NCBI RefSeq assembly: GCF_016097555.1
Contig: NC_054713.1
Location: forward strand, 9,297,109 to 9,361,108
Reading direction: 5' to 3'
Length of the DNA: 64,000 nucleotides
Source: Gigantopelta aegis
Lineage: Eukaryota; Mollusca; Gastropoda; Neomphalida; Peltospiridae
Below, piece after piece: positions 31,373 through 41,289 of this stretch (positions are counted from its first letter, which is position 1; the number at the start of each line of letters is the position of its first letter). Under the pieces are notes generated by a model. That model worked only from the letters and a program-made list of their open reading frames with translations, searched no databases and was not told where the DNA came from. A program made the position numbers and the translations under genes.

Positions 31373-31930
31373 GCTCTAAATTTGCACCCCGAATCTCCTT
31401 TTTGGGGGGCTTAAATAAAAATATTGTTACACTAAAAATCCCCCCAAAAACCCCTTTCTGTCCCAACCCCAACCACTGGCCTTGCCAGAGATAGTTGGGA
31501 TGGACGTCCCTGAACCTTAATAGGACCTTCAACCAACATCAGAAACTATGTTTTGGATTTTCACCTTGAGGTTTATGTTTTCGTCGAATTGCTCATAAAT
31601 ATCACGTAAACAGTTTTAAAACAAGGTCTACGGCAACTGAAATAAATGTAGAATTATTTTTATGTTAAAACAGGAATCTTTGTCCACCGTGTGGTAGTCA
31701 GCCACTCCGTGTGTTCGCTGTAGAATAACCTCTGACTGAGAGAGCGATCATATCCGTACAAATGTCCGTCTATCTCTCGAACGGCAGAGTATTCGGGCTA
31801 CATTTTTCTTTTCTATATTTCTAAATGACCTTGAAGATTAAAACAAAATTCTCCAAGGATCTCCTCTGGACATAATGAAAGACAATTGCAAAAACAAATT
31901 GCATACATTTATTGAAATGTTCGATATTAT
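31373..31930. other. Unassigned sequence with one protein-like frame
   Basis: The minus-strand frame at about 31661-31797 reads PEYSAVREIDGHLYGYDR, then EHTEWLTTTRWT, bounded by stops. It looks protein-like and could be an exon, but the splice context is poor and no family is recognised. Confidence 0.25.
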
Positions 31931-32291
31931 TAAAGGGACATTCCTGAGTTTGCTGCAATTTTAAAGATGTTATCGACTAACAAAGACTTTTTAACGATTG
32001 TAATTACATATCAAATATATTTTTCTGCATAAAATAACAGTGGCTGTATATTAAACGTGTTTCTGATCGTTCTAATATTTGTACTAGGTTAAATTTCATT
32101 TTATTTCCTTTTCTTTCGTACGTACGAAATTATTTAAAGACAGAATCCAGTTTGGTTTTCTTATAAATATTGAGACGACCAAAAACACATTGAATATACA
32201 GACATTGATATTCTAATAAAGGTTTAATCGTAGAAATATTTTATTAGTCGGAAACACATTACAATGCAGCAAGCTACGGAATGTCCCTTTA
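31931..32291. mobile_element. Foldback MITE with CGTACGTACG centre, copy 1
   Basis: TA-flanked (31931-31932 and 32290-32291). Termini are AAGGGACATTCC inverted, with arms of about 160 bp that match throughout (GATGTT-CGACTAA; GTGTTTCTGATCG). The centre is CGTACGTACG. A Tc1/mariner-type TA duplication is likely. Non-coding. Confidence 0.88.
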
Positions 32292-32360
32292 AATTAAAAA
32301 AAGGAAGGAAAAAAAAAAGAAAAAGAAAAGTCTGGGAGTGGCAGTCCTCGCTATGGCGTT

Positions 32361-32903
32361 TCAGGAGGGGTGAAATATCCAGTAAAGGATCTCCTCGGGA
32401 ATGTCTGTCCTCATGAAATCATCCACTATTTTGATACATTCGACTCTGTATTGTACAAACCGACGTCGGTGGCGTCGTGGTTAGGCCATCGGTCTACAGG
32501 CTGGTAGGTACTGGGTTCGGATCCCAGTCGAGGCATGGAATTTTTAATCCAGATACCGACTCCAAACCCTGAGTGAGTGCTCCGCAAGGCACAATGGGTA
32601 GGTGTAAATCACTTGCACCGACCAGTGATCCATAACTGGTTCAACAAAGGCCATGGTTTGTGCTATCCTGCCTGTGGGAAGTGCAAATAAAAGATCCCTT
32701 GCTGCCTGTCGTAAAAGAGTAGCCTATATGGCGACAGCGGGTTTCCTCTAAACAATTGTCAGAATTACCATGTTTGACGTCCAATAGCCGATGATAACAT
32801 AAAACGAAATCAATGTGCTCTAGTGGTGTCGTTAAATAAAACAAAGTTTACTGTATTGTACAGAGATACGGTCCTGATCTAGTATTACGGTTTTGTCGTC
32901 CAT
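32361..32903 (-). pseudogene. Coding segment split by a SINE; unknown protein
   Basis: Minus-strand codons run from ATG at 32903 to 32863. They resume at 32457, once the SINE and one target copy are removed, and end in TGA at 32361-32363. This gives 45 codons: MDDKTVILDQDRISVQY and VECIKIVDDFMRTDIPE, then EILYWIFHPS. The frame is continuous exactly across the duplicated 12-bp target. The composition (acidic/hydrophobic, Trp, Cys) looks like the C-terminal exon of a real protein. Family and upstream exons unknown. The SINE-bearing allele cannot encode it intact. Confidence 0.48.
32458..32850 (+). mobile_element. SINE, head B / tail T1, 12-bp TSD
   Basis: Complete copy (CGTGGTTAGGCCATCGG; GGGTTCGGATCCC; tail GTCGTTAAATAAAACAAAG). 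CTGTATTGTACA at 32446-32457 and 32851-32862 is the target duplication. Confidence 0.94.
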
Positions 32904-33071
32904 ATTTGGTGAATAGGGTACAGCTATATCCCTTTTATATCAGTAACTACCAATAGGCCAGTGATTGCCACTCATTATTGTAATGCGATAACAGATGTTT
33001 TTAAAGACTAGCGTACTCTCCATATGTCTTGAAATTACGTCTGTGGAATTCAGGATAGTACATACCTGTAT

Positions 33072-33273
33072 CAGGGGCAGATCCAGAAAATCAATTGGGG
33101 GGGGGGGGGGGGCAATGACATGAGGCGAAATGCCAAGGGAACTTTGAGGGATGTTTAGAGGGGATCGTAAAAAAATGAAAATTAATATATAATAAAATAT
33201 ATAACTGTCGTAAATTTAGGGGGGCCCGGGCCCCTGCCGCTCCCCCCCTCCCCCCTCTTTAGATCCGCCTCTG
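33072..33273. mobile_element. MITE with CAGGGGC... termini and G/C tracts
   Basis: Left end CAGGGGCAGATCCAGAAA and inverted right end CAGAGGCGGATCTAAAG. The interior carries poly(G), a shared ATGACATGAGGCG block and poly(C). Second copy at 7033-7187. Confidence 0.8.
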
Positions 33274-33329
33274 TGTATGCCATTGGTACTGAACAAAAAT
33301 TATACTAATGTACTATAGTTGAAAGCGTC

Positions 33330-33420
33330 GGCCCTGAGTGTGCCACATTGTAAGATGTTTCCGACTAACAGAGCCTTTTAGGCAACTGAAATTACTTTAA
33401 AATACATTTTCTTTTCTAGA
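33330..33420. mobile_element. Truncated foldback MITE
   Basis: Resembles one end of the 31931 element (TTGTAAGATGTTTCCGACTAA). The rest is lost. Confidence 0.65.
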
Positions 33421-33427
33421 GAAAATC

Positions 33428-33562
33428 TTTTATTTAACGACGCATTCAACACATTTTATTTACGGTTATATGGCGTCAGACATATGGTTAAGAACCACAC
33501 AGATATTGAGAGAACAAACCCGCTGTCACCACTTCATGGGCTACTCTTTTCGATTAGCAGCA
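33428..33562 (-). mobile_element. SINE T2 tail fragment
   Basis: Minus-strand T2 tail to TTTTCGATTAGCAGC, where it passes into a TACATA/TA microsatellite. Confidence 0.85.
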
Positions 33563-33611
33563 TACATATATACATACATACATACATACATACATACATA
33601 CACACACACAC

Positions 33612-33703
<92 letters not shown>
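33563..33703. repeat. (TACA)n / (TA)n microsatellite
   Basis: TACATACA run, then an uninterrupted TA run of about 90 bp and ATT units. Confidence 0.96.
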
Positions 33704-33708
<5 letters not shown>

Positions 33709-33835
33709 TATTATTATTAATTATTATTTTTTTTTTTTCGTGAATACAAAATTATTGGAAGATAAAGTCTGGTTTGGGCTACTACAAACACCTTGTTTTT
33801 ACATAAAATTATATTAAAAACAGGAAAACATCTGC

Positions 33836-34398
33836 AGTCATAAACAAGAGGAAATCTATTAATCGTAAACATGTTAGACTGTAGGCCTACAGGGGACTGA
33901 ACTGTCTAAATAACCTCAGGATAACCTATAAAATATATCAGAGGGCAAAACAACTGGCAAATAAGAACAAGAAAACTTGGACTTACAGAGTAGGGCCTAT
34001 AGTTTAAGTTGCGTAGTCTTGGTTTGGATCACTTTATTCATATTTCAAACAGACATTTGATTAAATATGTGGTTTCCACGGTCAGAAAAACTGTGTTTCG
34101 AAATTTCATAGATAATTGGAAACTTGCAGTAGTACGGACACAAAGTGTAACAGGAACAGGGGGTAATAAGCTTTGTGTTTATAGTGTTTTCAAAACGGAG
34201 TTTGGAGCCGAACCATTTATACTTAAAGGGACATTCCTGAGTTTGCTGCATTGTAAGATGTTTCCGACTAATAAAATATTTCTACGATTAAACTTACATA
34301 TTAAATATATTTTCTTGTTTAGCATATCAGTGTCTGTATATTCAATGTGTTTCTGGTCATCTCAATATTTGTAAGAAGCCCAAACTGGATTTTGTCTT
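33836..34398 (+). mobile_element. LINE/MITE block, duplicate copy 1
   Basis: About 98% identical to 35137-35700 by eye. It contains a LINE frame (FRNFIDNWKLAVVRTQSV; YSVFKTEFGAEPFIL) and the first ~170 bp of the foldback MITE from 34224. The block ends abruptly at TTTTGTCTT. Confidence 0.85.
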
Positions 34399-34419
34399 GT
34401 AAATAAATTATGATACACT

Positions 34420-35112
34420 ATCAACAATAATATAAAATATATTGTATGAAGAATCCACTTAAAAGGAACATACAAAATTAATATATATACATTAGCTCAT
34501 TAAAGATAAAAATGTGGCTTATGCCCCCCCCCCCCCCCCCCACCTCACTCCACCCACCCCCGCTAGAGACTGTGCACAATCCACGTTTTTGTAGGCGCCT
34601 GTACATATCTATGTTAAGAATATGTGACAGTATGAGCGGCCCTACCTGTGGGAAAGTGCATATAACTGAAGACTTGTAACGGGTTTCCTCAAAGACTTTA
34701 TATAAGAATTATGAAATATTTGACATCCCATAGCTGATGATAATAAATCAATTGATTTTAGTTTGTTTTATTAAACAAGAAACAACAACAAAAAGGAAAA
34801 AAGAAAAGAATAAAAAAGGAGAAAAACTTTAACTTGTAACGTTTCCAAACTCACCAAATGCAGCCGTTTGCAATACAATGTAAGACACACTTTCTTTCTG
34901 TCCGTCTTCTAACTTTTGTGAACATATATGGGTCTATTGTAGGACTTTACTGGATCTGATTACTCTTAGAAGCGAATTCGATTGGCGCGTTTTGTTGCCA
35001 TTAGAAACCCTTTATTATTGTCTGCCCGTAATTAGATGTAGTGTTGTTGTTTCAACATCCACTGAAAACAACAAGAAAACAGCTGCCGCACAGTGTATCA
35101 CACCAAATAAAA
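34420..35112. repeat. Segmental duplicate A1 (partner 36792-37880)
   Basis: Shares order and sequence with A2: TATTGTATGAAGAATCCAC, poly(C), CGCTAGAGACTGTGCACA, a diverged SINE tail (34650-34790), GCGAATTCGATTGGCGCG, and the CTGCCCGTAATTAGATG segment. Confidence 0.82.
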
Positions 35113-35525
35113 TAAACATCTGTAATATGTTATTTTAGTCATAAACAAGAGGAAATCTATTAATCGTAAACATGTTAGACTGTAGGCCTACAGGGGATTG
35201 AACTGTCTAAATAACAACAGGATAACCTATAAAATATATCAGAGAGCAAAACAACTGGCAAATAAGAACAAGAAAACTTGGGACTTACAGAGTAGGGCCT
35301 ATAGTTTAAGTTGCATAGTCTTGGTTTGGATCACTTTATTCATATTTCAAACAGACATTTGATTAAATATGTGGTTTCCACGGTCAGAAAAACTGTGTTT
35401 CGAAATTTCATAGATAATTGGAAACTTGCAGTAGTACGGACACAAAGTGTAACAGGAACAGGGGGTAATAAGCTTCGTGTTTATAGTGTTTTCAAAACGG
35501 AGTTTGGAGCCGAACCATTTATACT

Positions 35526-35913
35526 TAAAGGGACATTCCTGAGTTTGCTGCATTGTAAGATGTTTCCGACTAATAAAATATTTCTACGATTAAACTTACA
35601 TATTAAATATATTTTCTTGTTTAGCATATCAGTGTCTGTATATTCAATGTGTTTCTGGTCATCTCAATATTTGTAAGAAGCCCAAACTGGATTTTGTCTT
35701 CAACTAATTTCGTACGTACGAAAAAATAATTTTTAGGAAATAAAATGAAATTTAACCTAGTACAAATATTAGAACGGTCAGAAACACGTTTAATATACAG
35801 CCACTAATATTTTATGCAGAAAAATATATTTGATGTGTAATTACAATCGTTAAAAAGTCTCGGTTAGTCGATAACATCTTAAAAACTGCAGCAAACTCAG
35901 GAATGTCCCTTTA
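35526..35913. mobile_element. Foldback MITE with CGTACGTACG centre, copy 2
   Basis: 388 bp including flanking TA on both sides. Termini AAGGGACATTCC inverted, centre near 35712-35721. Inserted within the LINE reading frame between EPFIL and MIRSHRA. Confidence 0.9.
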
Positions 35914-36170
35914 ATGATATGATTAGATCTCACAGAGCGTTAGCTATGTTTCGATGTGGGGTATCTCCTACACATAGAGAATCCGGTCGTTACAATAACA
36001 CCCAAGTGGATGACAGACTTTGTTTTAATTGTCGCAACTGTGTAGAAGATGAAGAGTATGTCCTGCTCCATTGCCCCATGTATAAAGATTTGAGGGATAT
36101 TTTATTTATTAAATGTATATAGAATTATGGGATGTGCCCTCCGTGAATCCACGACGTTTCGCTTGTCAGA

Positions 36171-36219
36171 AAGGAAGGACAGAAATGTTTTATTTAATGA
36201 CGCACTCAACACATTTTAT
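36171..36219 (-). mobile_element. 49-bp SINE T2 tail insertion, 14-bp TSD
   Basis: Only the extreme 3' end of a T2 SINE, flanked by TTTCGCTTGTCAGA at 36157-36170 and 36220-36233. A severely 5'-truncated retroposition product in the LINE 3' region. Confidence 0.88.
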
Positions 36220-36384
36220 TTTCGCTTGTCAGATACCAAAACTGTTCACTCATTTCATAAAAATGGTATGACAGGCAAGCTCGTTTAATATTCTATATTT
36301 ATGGTGTTTAGTTTTAACTGAGGTGAGAATTTAAGTAATAAACAATTTGTCTGTCTGCATGTCTGTCTGTCTGTCTGTCTGTTA

Positions 36385-36535
36385 AAATGGCAGCAAACAT
36401 TTGGTTATTTTAACGTATGGTTTTAGAGAGGAAACCCGCCACCTTTTTTCATTAGTAGCAAGGGATCTTTTATATGCACCAAACCACAGACAGGATATCA
36501 CATACCATGGTCTTTGATATACCAGTCGTGATACT
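36385..36535 (-). mobile_element. SINE T1 partial
   Basis: Minus-strand body and tail part (AACATTTGGTTATTTTAACG ... CCAGTCGTG). No head, and the outer tail is missing. Confidence 0.78.
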
Positions 36536-36600
36536 AAATGACAACAAATAGATAATAATCCTGAGCCCAGTATTGGGTCACTATTTTCAAACAATTGACG

Positions 36601-36629
36601 ACAGACAGACAGACAGACAGATAGATAGC

Positions 36630-36681
<52 letters not shown>

Positions 36682-36688
36682 CAGACAG
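36601..36688. repeat. (AGAC)n/(AGAT)n microsatellite
   Basis: AGAC units flank a longer AGAT run. Confidence 0.95.
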
Positions 36689-36791
36689 ATATGCTATTTA
36701 AGTCTCACCTTATGCACACAATAATAAAATATAATATAAAATACAATATAAAAAGTAAATAATCCATTCCTTTAAGAAATTATGGGAGACC

Positions 36792-37880
36792 ATCAACAAT
36801 AATATAAAATATATTGTATGAAGAATCCACTTAAAAGGATACATAAAAAATTAAAATATTATACATCAGCTCACCCCCCCCCCCCCCCCCCCCGAGAACG
36901 AAACTATCCGGGTTTTTGTCCTATTCTATATAAAGATAAACATGTGGCTTATGCCCCCCCCCCCCCCCCCCCCCCACCCACACACACTCCCGCTAGAGAC
37001 TGTGCACACTCGACATTTTTTTAGGCGCCTGTACACATCTATGTTAAGAATATGTGACAGTATGAGCGGCCCTACCTATGGGAAAGTGCATATAACTGAA
37101 AAATTGTAACGGGTTTCCTCAAAGACTTTGTATAAGAATTATGAAATATTTGACATCCCATAGTTGATGATTAATAGATCAATTGATTTTAGTTTGTTTT
37201 ATTAAACAAGAAACAACAACAAAAAGGAAAAAAGAAAAGAAGCAGACAGGAGAAAAACTTTAACTTGTAACGTTTCCAAACTCACCAAATGCAGCCGTTT
37301 GCAATACAATGTAAGACACACTTTCTTTCTGTCCGTCTTCTAACTTTTGTGAACATATATGGGTCTATTGTAGGACTTTACTGGATCTGATTACTCTTAG
37401 AAGCGAATTCGATTGGCGCGTTTTGTTTCATTATTTATTTATCTGTGCAAAATTTACAGCGGAAAGGGCTAAATATATTAAAAAGTACTACATAAATAGA
37501 CCAAATATATATAAATTTAAAAAGCTGTTCAGTTGTAAAAATATTGGCACCCTTAAGAAATTGTGAAAATTTATTCTTATTATCAACAAACAATTCTGCT
37601 CCTCCTAAGACTTCTGTTGTGTATATATGTTTTATTCGTTTTTATTCAGATATTGTCATCTTGATGTTGTTTATGCTATGTTATTTATGTATTCCTCTGA
37701 TGCCATCGAACGATGGCCACGAGTGTAATAAAGTTCTGTGATGTTCTGTTCTGTTCTGTTCTGTTGCCATTAGAAACTCTTTATTATTATCTGCCCGTAA
37801 TTAGATGTAGTGTTGTTGTTTCAAGACCCACTGAAAACAAGAAAACAGCTGTGCACAATGTATTACACCAAATAAAATAC
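36792..37880. repeat. Segmental duplicate A2, enlarged by poly(C) and a LINE insertion
   Basis: Same blocks as A1, with two C tracts of about 20 (36874-36893, 36955-36975) and a 337-bp LINE 3' end (37429-37765) inserted after GGCGCGTTTTGTT. Confidence 0.82.
37429..37765 (+). mobile_element. 5'-truncated LINE 3' end with (TTCTG)n tail
   Basis: The frame AERAKYIKKYYINRPNIYKF then CKNIGTLKKL resembles the extreme C-terminus of CR1/L2-like LINEs. It is followed by a 3' region with a GTAATAAAG-like signal and (TTCTG)n at 37733-37762. The A1 duplicate shows the empty site. Confidence 0.75.
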
Positions 37881-37884
37881 CATT

Positions 37885-38165
37885 GGTAACAGTAGTAACA
37901 TACACTGAGCGACATGTAGAGATATATGTATAGGACGACTGATTCTAGTGGGGGACACAGTAGAGTATAGTTACAGTAAACTTCTACGCTTAACTGTAGC
38001 AGCATAAAGAAATTTACAGATATTGCTAATAACTTTGACGCTAGGGTTGCGTAATAATTGGATAAGTTTGAAAACTGAAGGGTTAATGTAATAATATTGA
38101 GCTTCCCATACATAAGACAAATCATTTTCACATAAAAATTTGTTCACATGGTACAACCAGTTCAT
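37885..38165 (-). pseudogene. LINE C-terminal fragment with internal deletion
   Basis: Minus strand: NWLYHVNKFLCENDLSYVWE is joined directly to NPSVFKLIQLLRNPSVKVI then CKFLYAATVKRRSLL and stop. The two blocks occupy separate positions in other LINE copies here, so about 150 codons are missing. A 3' UTR-like region follows. Confidence 0.7.
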
Positions 38166-38167
38166 TA

Positions 38168-38168
<1 letters not shown>

Positions 38169-38241
<73 letters not shown>
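38169..38241. repeat. poly(A) / (TA)n target of the Tc1-like element
   Basis: About 32 A followed by (TA)n. The transposon begins at the last TA. Confidence 0.95.
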
Positions 38242-38243
<2 letters not shown>

Positions 38244-39844
38244 CTACTCAAAAGAATTTAAGGGTCAGAGGATATTTTCGACATTATTTTCTGAATGTCA
38301 ATTATATTAGCTAGACCATAATGTCACGCATGGTATTGTTCCATTTTGACGAAAGTGGGTCTAAGCAACCCATAAATGAATTAAAATCCACTGTCATTGA
38401 CACTGTCGACTAGTTCTAATGGCGAAAACATGCTTACATTTGCACGTAAATTAGGGCGAAAGCGAATGGTCTGCTAAGTGCCCATAACTTGCTTTTTCAC
38501 AAAGCTCTTCATTTGCACGCTTTGTACGTGTATTCCATGTTCCCAATGCTGAATTTCCGTATAATTGGAGCTTGCGTTCGTGTACGGTGCACACTCCAAA
38601 TTCAACAATGGTACGACGTCAACTGACTATTGAAGATCGAGGAAGGGCTATTGCTTGGCTTCAGGATGGCAATACGCAAAGACATATTGCTCTGAGACTT
38701 GGTGTCAGTCAGAGTGTCGTTGGCCGACTGTGGCAACGGTACCAAGCAACGAATTCTGTTAGAAATCGTCCACGTTCGGGAAGACCCCGAAGCACTACAA
38801 ATAGAGAGGACCGCTACATCACCAATATGGCTCTACGTCAACGCACAACCACTGCACGCCGATTACGTGACAATCTGCGGACTGCGACTGGAACTCGAGT
38901 GTCTGATCAAACCATACGCAATAGTCTGAGAGCCAATAATCTACGCTGCCGTCGCCAGGCTGTTCGACCACCACTCCTACCACGTCACAGAACGGCCAGA
39001 CGTCACTGGTGCACGCTTCATCTGCGGTGGCAACGTGTTCAGTGGGGTCGAGTGATGTTCACTGATGAGTCCAGGTTTAGTCTCCAGTTCAACGACGGTC
39101 GGGTTCGTGTCTACAGACGTCCTGGGGAGCGCTTCGCTGACGTTAACGTTAGACAACGTCACCGGTTCGGTAGTGGCAGCGTCATGGTGTGGGGCGGCAT
39201 CTCTATCCACCACAGGATCCCCCTCTATGTGGTGGATGGCAATCTGAATGGAATCCGCTATCTGAATGAGATTATCCGGCCGTTGGTTCTCCCAGGCCTT
39301 CAGCAGATTGGCGGCGGGGCAGTTCTGCAGGATGACAATGCCAGACCCCACCGCGCCAGGGTGGTAACGCACTTTCTCAGACAACAAGGTATCGCCAGGA
39401 TGGATTGGCCAGCATATTCGCCTGACTTGGCCCCAATAGAGTACGCCTGGGACGAATTAGGCAGGAGAGTTCGGGATAATCATGCCTCTCCGGCCAACCT
39501 TCATGATCTGGGTCAAATTCTTATGGCAGAGTGGCAGGCCATTCCCCAAGAGTTCTTCAGACGTCTGGTCAACAGCATGAGGCAACGATGTATCGAGTGT
39601 ATTCGCGCCAGGGGTGGATTCACACACTATTAAACGAATGTTCTAATGTGTAAAATCCATGTTTGACAACCTTCAACTTTGACAGCATGTCATGTGACTT
39701 TCTTGTATACAGTGACGTTTATTTGTGGTTTTTTGTAAATATGGAACAATAAATAAAAATGTTGGTGTAGTTTACATCATCAATCTAATACACTCTGAAA
39801 CTTATTTGGTTATAAATTTTTGACCCTTAAATTCTTTTGAGTAG
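38244..39844 (+). mobile_element. Complete Tc1/mariner-like DNA transposon (1.6 kb)
   Basis: Perfect inverted repeats of 24 bp: left CTACTCAAAAGAATTTAAGG + GTCA at 38244-38267, complement at 39821-39844. TA duplicated target at 38242-38243 and 39845-39846, in a (TA)n microsatellite. It contains one uninterrupted transposase. Perfect ends and an open frame suggest recent arrival and possible activity. Confidence 0.95.
38608..39633 (+). CDS. Tc1-like DD34E transposase, intact
   Basis: Cut-and-paste transposase of 341 aa, the usual length for Tc1. ATG at 38608 (ACAATGG context) is chosen because the open frame upstream contains no other ATG. Residues ~5-55 form a helix-turn-helix DNA-binding domain (RAIAWLQDGNTQRHIALRLG, SQSVVGRLWQRY). 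A GRPR AT-hook-like motif lies at 58-61, then the second paired-like domain (~65-120). The catalytic triad is D153 (FTDESRF), D243 (QDDNARPH) and E278 (SPDLAPIEYAWDE), with 34 residues between the second D and E. WGGIS (195-199) is the usual glycine-rich box. AATAAA signals follow at 39748-39757. The protein acts in the nucleus on its own TIRs. No promoter recognised. Confidence 0.96.
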   Translation: MVRRQLTIEDRGRAIAWLQDGNTQRHIALRLGVSQSVVGRLWQRYQATNSVRNRPRSGRPRSTTNREDRYITNMALRQRTTTARRLRDNLRTATGTRVSDQTIRNSLRANNLRCRRQAVRPPLLPRHRTARRHWCTLHLRWQRVQWGRVMFTDESRFSLQFNDGRVRVYRRPGERFADVNVRQRHRFGSGSVMVWGGISIHHRIPLYVVDGNLNGIRYLNEIIRPLVLPGLQQIGGGAVLQDDNARPHRARVVTHFLRQQGIARMDWPAYSPDLAPIEYAWDELGRRVRDNHASPANLHDLGQILMAEWQAIPQEFFRRLVNSMRQRCIECIRARGGFTHY

Positions 39845-39960
39845 TATATATATATATATATATATATATACTAGTATATATATATATATTCCAATTTATT
39901 TTGTGTTGACGTTATTTTTGGATTAAATTGACTGGACCCATCCCAATATTTTGTTGCGTA

Positions 39961-39998
<38 letters not shown>

Positions 39999-41013
39999 TT
40001 ATTATTATATATATTTTATTTGACTATAGACATCGATCACTAAAATAAAAACAGAATATATAGACGCTAGCTATTTCAAGTTGTGATTTTTTGTTTTTCG
40101 AATACGATTTTTATGTTAAGAGTTATGCCCATGCCGTATAACATGGCACACCGCGTTAATGTTTTGTTGTGTTTCATTATATTATATGTACACGTTTGTA
40201 TTCTTCGACGACACCAATATAGAACATTAATCTACTGGATGCCAAACATTTGGTCATTCTGACACGTAGTCATCAGAGGAAACCCGATACATTTTTCCTA
40301 ATGTAGCAAGGGATTTTTTAATATGGACTTTCCCAAAGACAGGAAAGCACATACCACGGCCTTTGCAGCAAAGAGTAATGTGTGAAAACTATATTTTCAA
40401 GAAGTGCGAAGCAATGAGTTACGAGTTGACATTAACAATCTTATTCGAAAAAAAAAAAAAAAAAACCCCACCATGAAATAGTCTATTTACTATATACATC
40501 TTCATAATTTTTTACATTTACCCCCCCCCCCCCCCCCCTAAATAAAACATTATAATTAATTAACTATTAAATTGCAAACACACCTGAAGAAGAGCGTATT
40601 TAATAACCCATCGGTTTGAAGGTTAAGTTTTTTTTTTGTACCAACTGTACAAGTGGAATATAGCGAGTTGTATAACAGCAAAATGAACAAGTGCTCTGGC
40701 TTACAGGTGGCCGACTGAAAAGTTCTGTTGTCCGTCTATGTTAATTGTTTGCAAGGTACTTACTAAGGGAGGCTACTACCTAAAACAAACATTCACGTAG
40801 TCCTCGCGTTGTTATGTTTTACAGAATATACCGTGACTTTCAAATTGTATTGAATGGCATGGAGTAATTAACGATGGTATGCAACCTTAAGATAATGACA
40901 TTTTAGCATATTTCAGCGTCGTAGCTAGGTTTTATTAATTCATTATTAGTTTTTAATTTAATTTAATTTATTATTATTTTATTTTATTTTTGTTATTTTT
41001 TTGGAGGTGTGGG

Positions 41014-41050
<37 letters not shown>

Positions 41051-41285
41051 ATACATTTTTGGAACGAACGAGCATGGAAGGCGCTAGACATCATGGGGTC
41101 CGGAGGCATCACCCCCCCCCCCCCCCCCCCGCACCAAATTTTTTAAATCTAGAAGCTTAGAAATACCGTTTTACACCTATTTCAGAGAGGTTACCCACCA
41201 ACGGGAATCGATCTCAGAGCAATCGCGCATCAAGTGCCACAGGCTGAGTAATGTTTTAACAAGCAGCATCAGAAATCAACGTTAA
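39845..41285. other. Microsatellites and SINE debris, no gene
   Basis: (TA)n at 39847-39888, (ATT)n at 39967-39998, SINE fragment at 40203-40370, poly(A) near 40449-40465, C tracts at 40521-40538 and 41110-41130, (TG)n at 41017-41048. The rest is AT-rich with no supported exon. Confidence 0.6.
40203..40370 (-). mobile_element. SINE, tail T1 partial
   Basis: Diverged minus-strand tail and body ending at the complement of CAAAGGCCGTGG. Confidence 0.78.
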
Positions 41286-41289
41286 TATG

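Larger units (their letters stand above)
35137..36383 (+). pseudogene. LINE ORF2 C-terminus to 3' end, with nested MITE and SINE scrap
   Basis: Coding blocks before and after a MITE (35526-35913) join in sense: NKLRVYSVFKTEFGAEPFIL, then MIRSHRALAMFRCGVSPTH and DDRLCFNCRNCVEDEEYVLL then HCPMYKDLR. The Cys-Cys...His-Cys block with EDE is typical of the C-terminal part of CR1/L2-like LINE proteins. The 3' end carries AATAAA and a (GTCT)n tail (36342-36381). Truncated 5' and not functional. Confidence 0.78.

Noticed and set aside
34009..34374. 121-codon ORF pair (also 35311-35676) as a duplicated host gene
   Set aside because: The frame is a LINE C-terminal piece running into a foldback MITE; the duplication is of mobile-element sequence.
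37544..38131. Hydrophobic frames as membrane proteins
   Set aside because: They are out-of-frame readings of LINE 3' ends on either strand.
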